A DNA stretch of 6,140 bases from Actinomycetota bacterium (GTDB lineage Bacteria > Actinomycetota > Thermoleophilia > Gaiellales > Gaiellaceae), in NCBI GenBank assembly GCA_013698195.1, contig JACCVK010000333.1:1-6140 (forward strand). The letters are read 5' to 3'. Each line of letters starts with the position of its first letter. Position 1 is the stretch's first letter. Position numbers and translations under genes: made by a program. Below the pieces are notes generated by a model. The model worked only from the letters and a program-made list of their open reading frames with translations. It had not been told where the DNA came from and did not search any database. Shown one piece after another: positions 5,321-6,140 of the stretch.

Positions 5321-6085
5321 ATGACTTTTCATAGAGGTAGAGGCCGGGGTCGAGCGCTCCTGGCCGTTGCAGCAATCGCGCTCGTCGTCAGCACGACCGC
5401 CGGGGCCGCCCCGGGCGATCCGGTAGCGACAGACGATTTCGTAACAACGACCGTCGGTGTCGCGGTGACATTCAACCCGCTCGCCAACGACTTCGATCCA
5501 GGTGCCGGAGCGCTCCACATGGCCGGCCTCGGAAACTTCACAGGCGCCGATCCGCTGCTCGAGGCGCTCAGCTCGGACGGTTTGACGGGCGAGACGACGT
5601 TCTGGCCGCGCGTGCCCTACACGGGCGTGTTCGGCTTCCAGTACGCCGCAGCGGATGAAGACGGCAACATGGACAAGGCCTTCGTGCAGGTCAGCGTGCG
5701 GGAGGTCGACGTGCCGACCGTGACCGGTGACGGAGCGTTCGACGTCGAAGCCGGTCGGAGGACGCACTTCGAGTTCAACGCTGCTCCGTCAGGCGGCGGT
5801 GTTGGAGGGACGTTCTTCCTCCAGCGGTTCCGCGGCCAGAACATCACGTTCAACGGCTTCGTCGAGTCGCTGAGCGGAGCGGGTCCGGATGCCACGATGA
5901 CGGGAACAGGCACGTTCAACGGCGCGTCCGGGTACACGTTCAGCGTCCAGCTGGTCGAGAAGGGCGACCCGGGAGGCTTCAAGGGCGACCGGATCGGCGT
6001 GGAGATACGGAACCCAGGTGGCACGGTCGTGTACACGACGAACGGGACGACAGCCATCTCCAACGGAAACATCCAGGTTCTGTAG
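5321..6085 (+). CDS. Secreted two-domain beta-rich protein (cadherin/Ig-like repeat plus post-COAP-like domain)
   Basis: Function is unknown; this looks like an exported or cell-surface protein of 254 residues. A basic N terminus (HRGRGRGR) and hydrophobic stretch (12-24) end in TAGAA, a signal peptidase I site near 28-30. Domain 1 (about 34-128) starts VATDDF and has FNPLANDFDPGAGAL (51-65), the turn typical of tandem cadherin/Ig-like bacterial adhesion repeats. Domain 2 (about 132-254) is Gly-rich beta structure with GTFNGASGYTFSVQ (197-210), EKGDPGG, GDRIGVEI and final SNGNIQVL, resembling the domain that follows choice-of-anchor modules (recalled, moderate certainty). It has no cysteine, sortase motif or C-terminal helix, so it is probably released. 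The ATG at 5321 was chosen because AAGGGG (5310-5315) precedes it and the signal peptide starts there; upstream in-frame codons from 5216 overlap the previous gene. Confidence 0.8.
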   Translation: MTFHRGRGRGRALLAVAAIALVVSTTAGAAPGDPVATDDFVTTTVGVAVTFNPLANDFDPGAGALHMAGLGNFTGADPLLEALSSDGLTGETTFWPRVPYTGVFGFQYAAADEDGNMDKAFVQVSVREVDVPTVTGDGAFDVEAGRRTHFEFNAAPSGGGVGGTFFLQRFRGQNITFNGFVESLSGAGPDATMTGTGTFNGASGYTFSVQLVEKGDPGGFKGDRIGVEIRNPGGTVVYTTNGTTAISNGNIQVL

Positions 6086-6105
6086 ACGCAGAGGAAACGA
6101 GTCAG

Positions 6106-6140
6106 GTCTCGATCCGCGCAAGGCGCGCACGGATCGAGAC
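6106..6140 (+). terminator. Terminator-like hairpin after the secreted protein gene
   Basis: GTCTCGATCCG (6106-6116) and CGGATCGAGAC (6130-6140) are perfect 11-bp inverted arms around a 13-nt GC-rich loop that can pair further (GCGC/GCGC). It starts 20 nt after the stop at 6085. The T-tract that would define an intrinsic terminator would lie past the window edge. A bidirectional terminator or an intergenic repeat are alternatives. Confidence 0.6.

Overview
The window is a densely packed piece of a high-GC bacterial chromosome. GC-rich third codon positions, GTG starts, genes with no Shine-Dalgarno sequence but a TANNNT box just upstream, and the protein flavours (fused biotin carboxylase/biotin carrier, an SCP2 domain protein, a CstB-like protein) suggest an actinobacterial lineage, perhaps Thermoleophilia. 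That placement is an inference from style, not from a marker gene. There are no RNA genes, CRISPR arrays, transposons or phage modules, and no gene-free stretch longer than 300 bases.

Layout. (1) 1-1161, plus strand: the C-terminal two thirds of an acyl-CoA carboxylase alpha subunit (biotin carboxylase, then a biotinyl domain), cut by the left edge. (2) 1158-2090, minus strand: a four-gene block read right to left. It holds an SCP2 lipid-binding protein, a four-helix holin-4/YvlD-like membrane protein, and two overlapping tiny reading frames of 22 and 55 codons, each with one predicted membrane segment. The last of these shares its stop site (CTAG) with the carboxylase gene. (3) 2091-2164: a divergent promoter region. 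(4) 2165-3860, plus strand: an acyl-CoA dehydrogenase followed after 28 nt by a secreted, membrane-anchored YcnI-like (DUF1775) protein with an N-terminal histidine after predicted cleavage. (5) 3889-5226, plus strand: a metallo-beta-lactamase fold persulfide dioxygenase fused to a degenerate and then an active rhodanese domain, the CstB architecture. (6) 5321-6085, plus strand: a secreted, cysteine-free two-domain beta-rich protein with its own promoter candidate, followed by a strong hairpin at the right edge.

How the genes fit together. The carboxylase, acyl-CoA dehydrogenase and SCP2 protein are a fatty-acyl-CoA metabolism neighbourhood. The dehydrogenase keeps the glutamate base of short/medium-chain enzymes and lacks the isovaleryl-type one, so leucine catabolism is not favoured. 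The YcnI-like protein (copper-linked family) and the CstB-like protein (persulfide detoxification) lie side by side and may form a metal/sulfur stress pair, which is speculative. The least described material is the chain of overlapping micro-genes at 1158-1390. I found no clear evidence of a wholly new system; most of the window is ordinary core and accessory metabolism.
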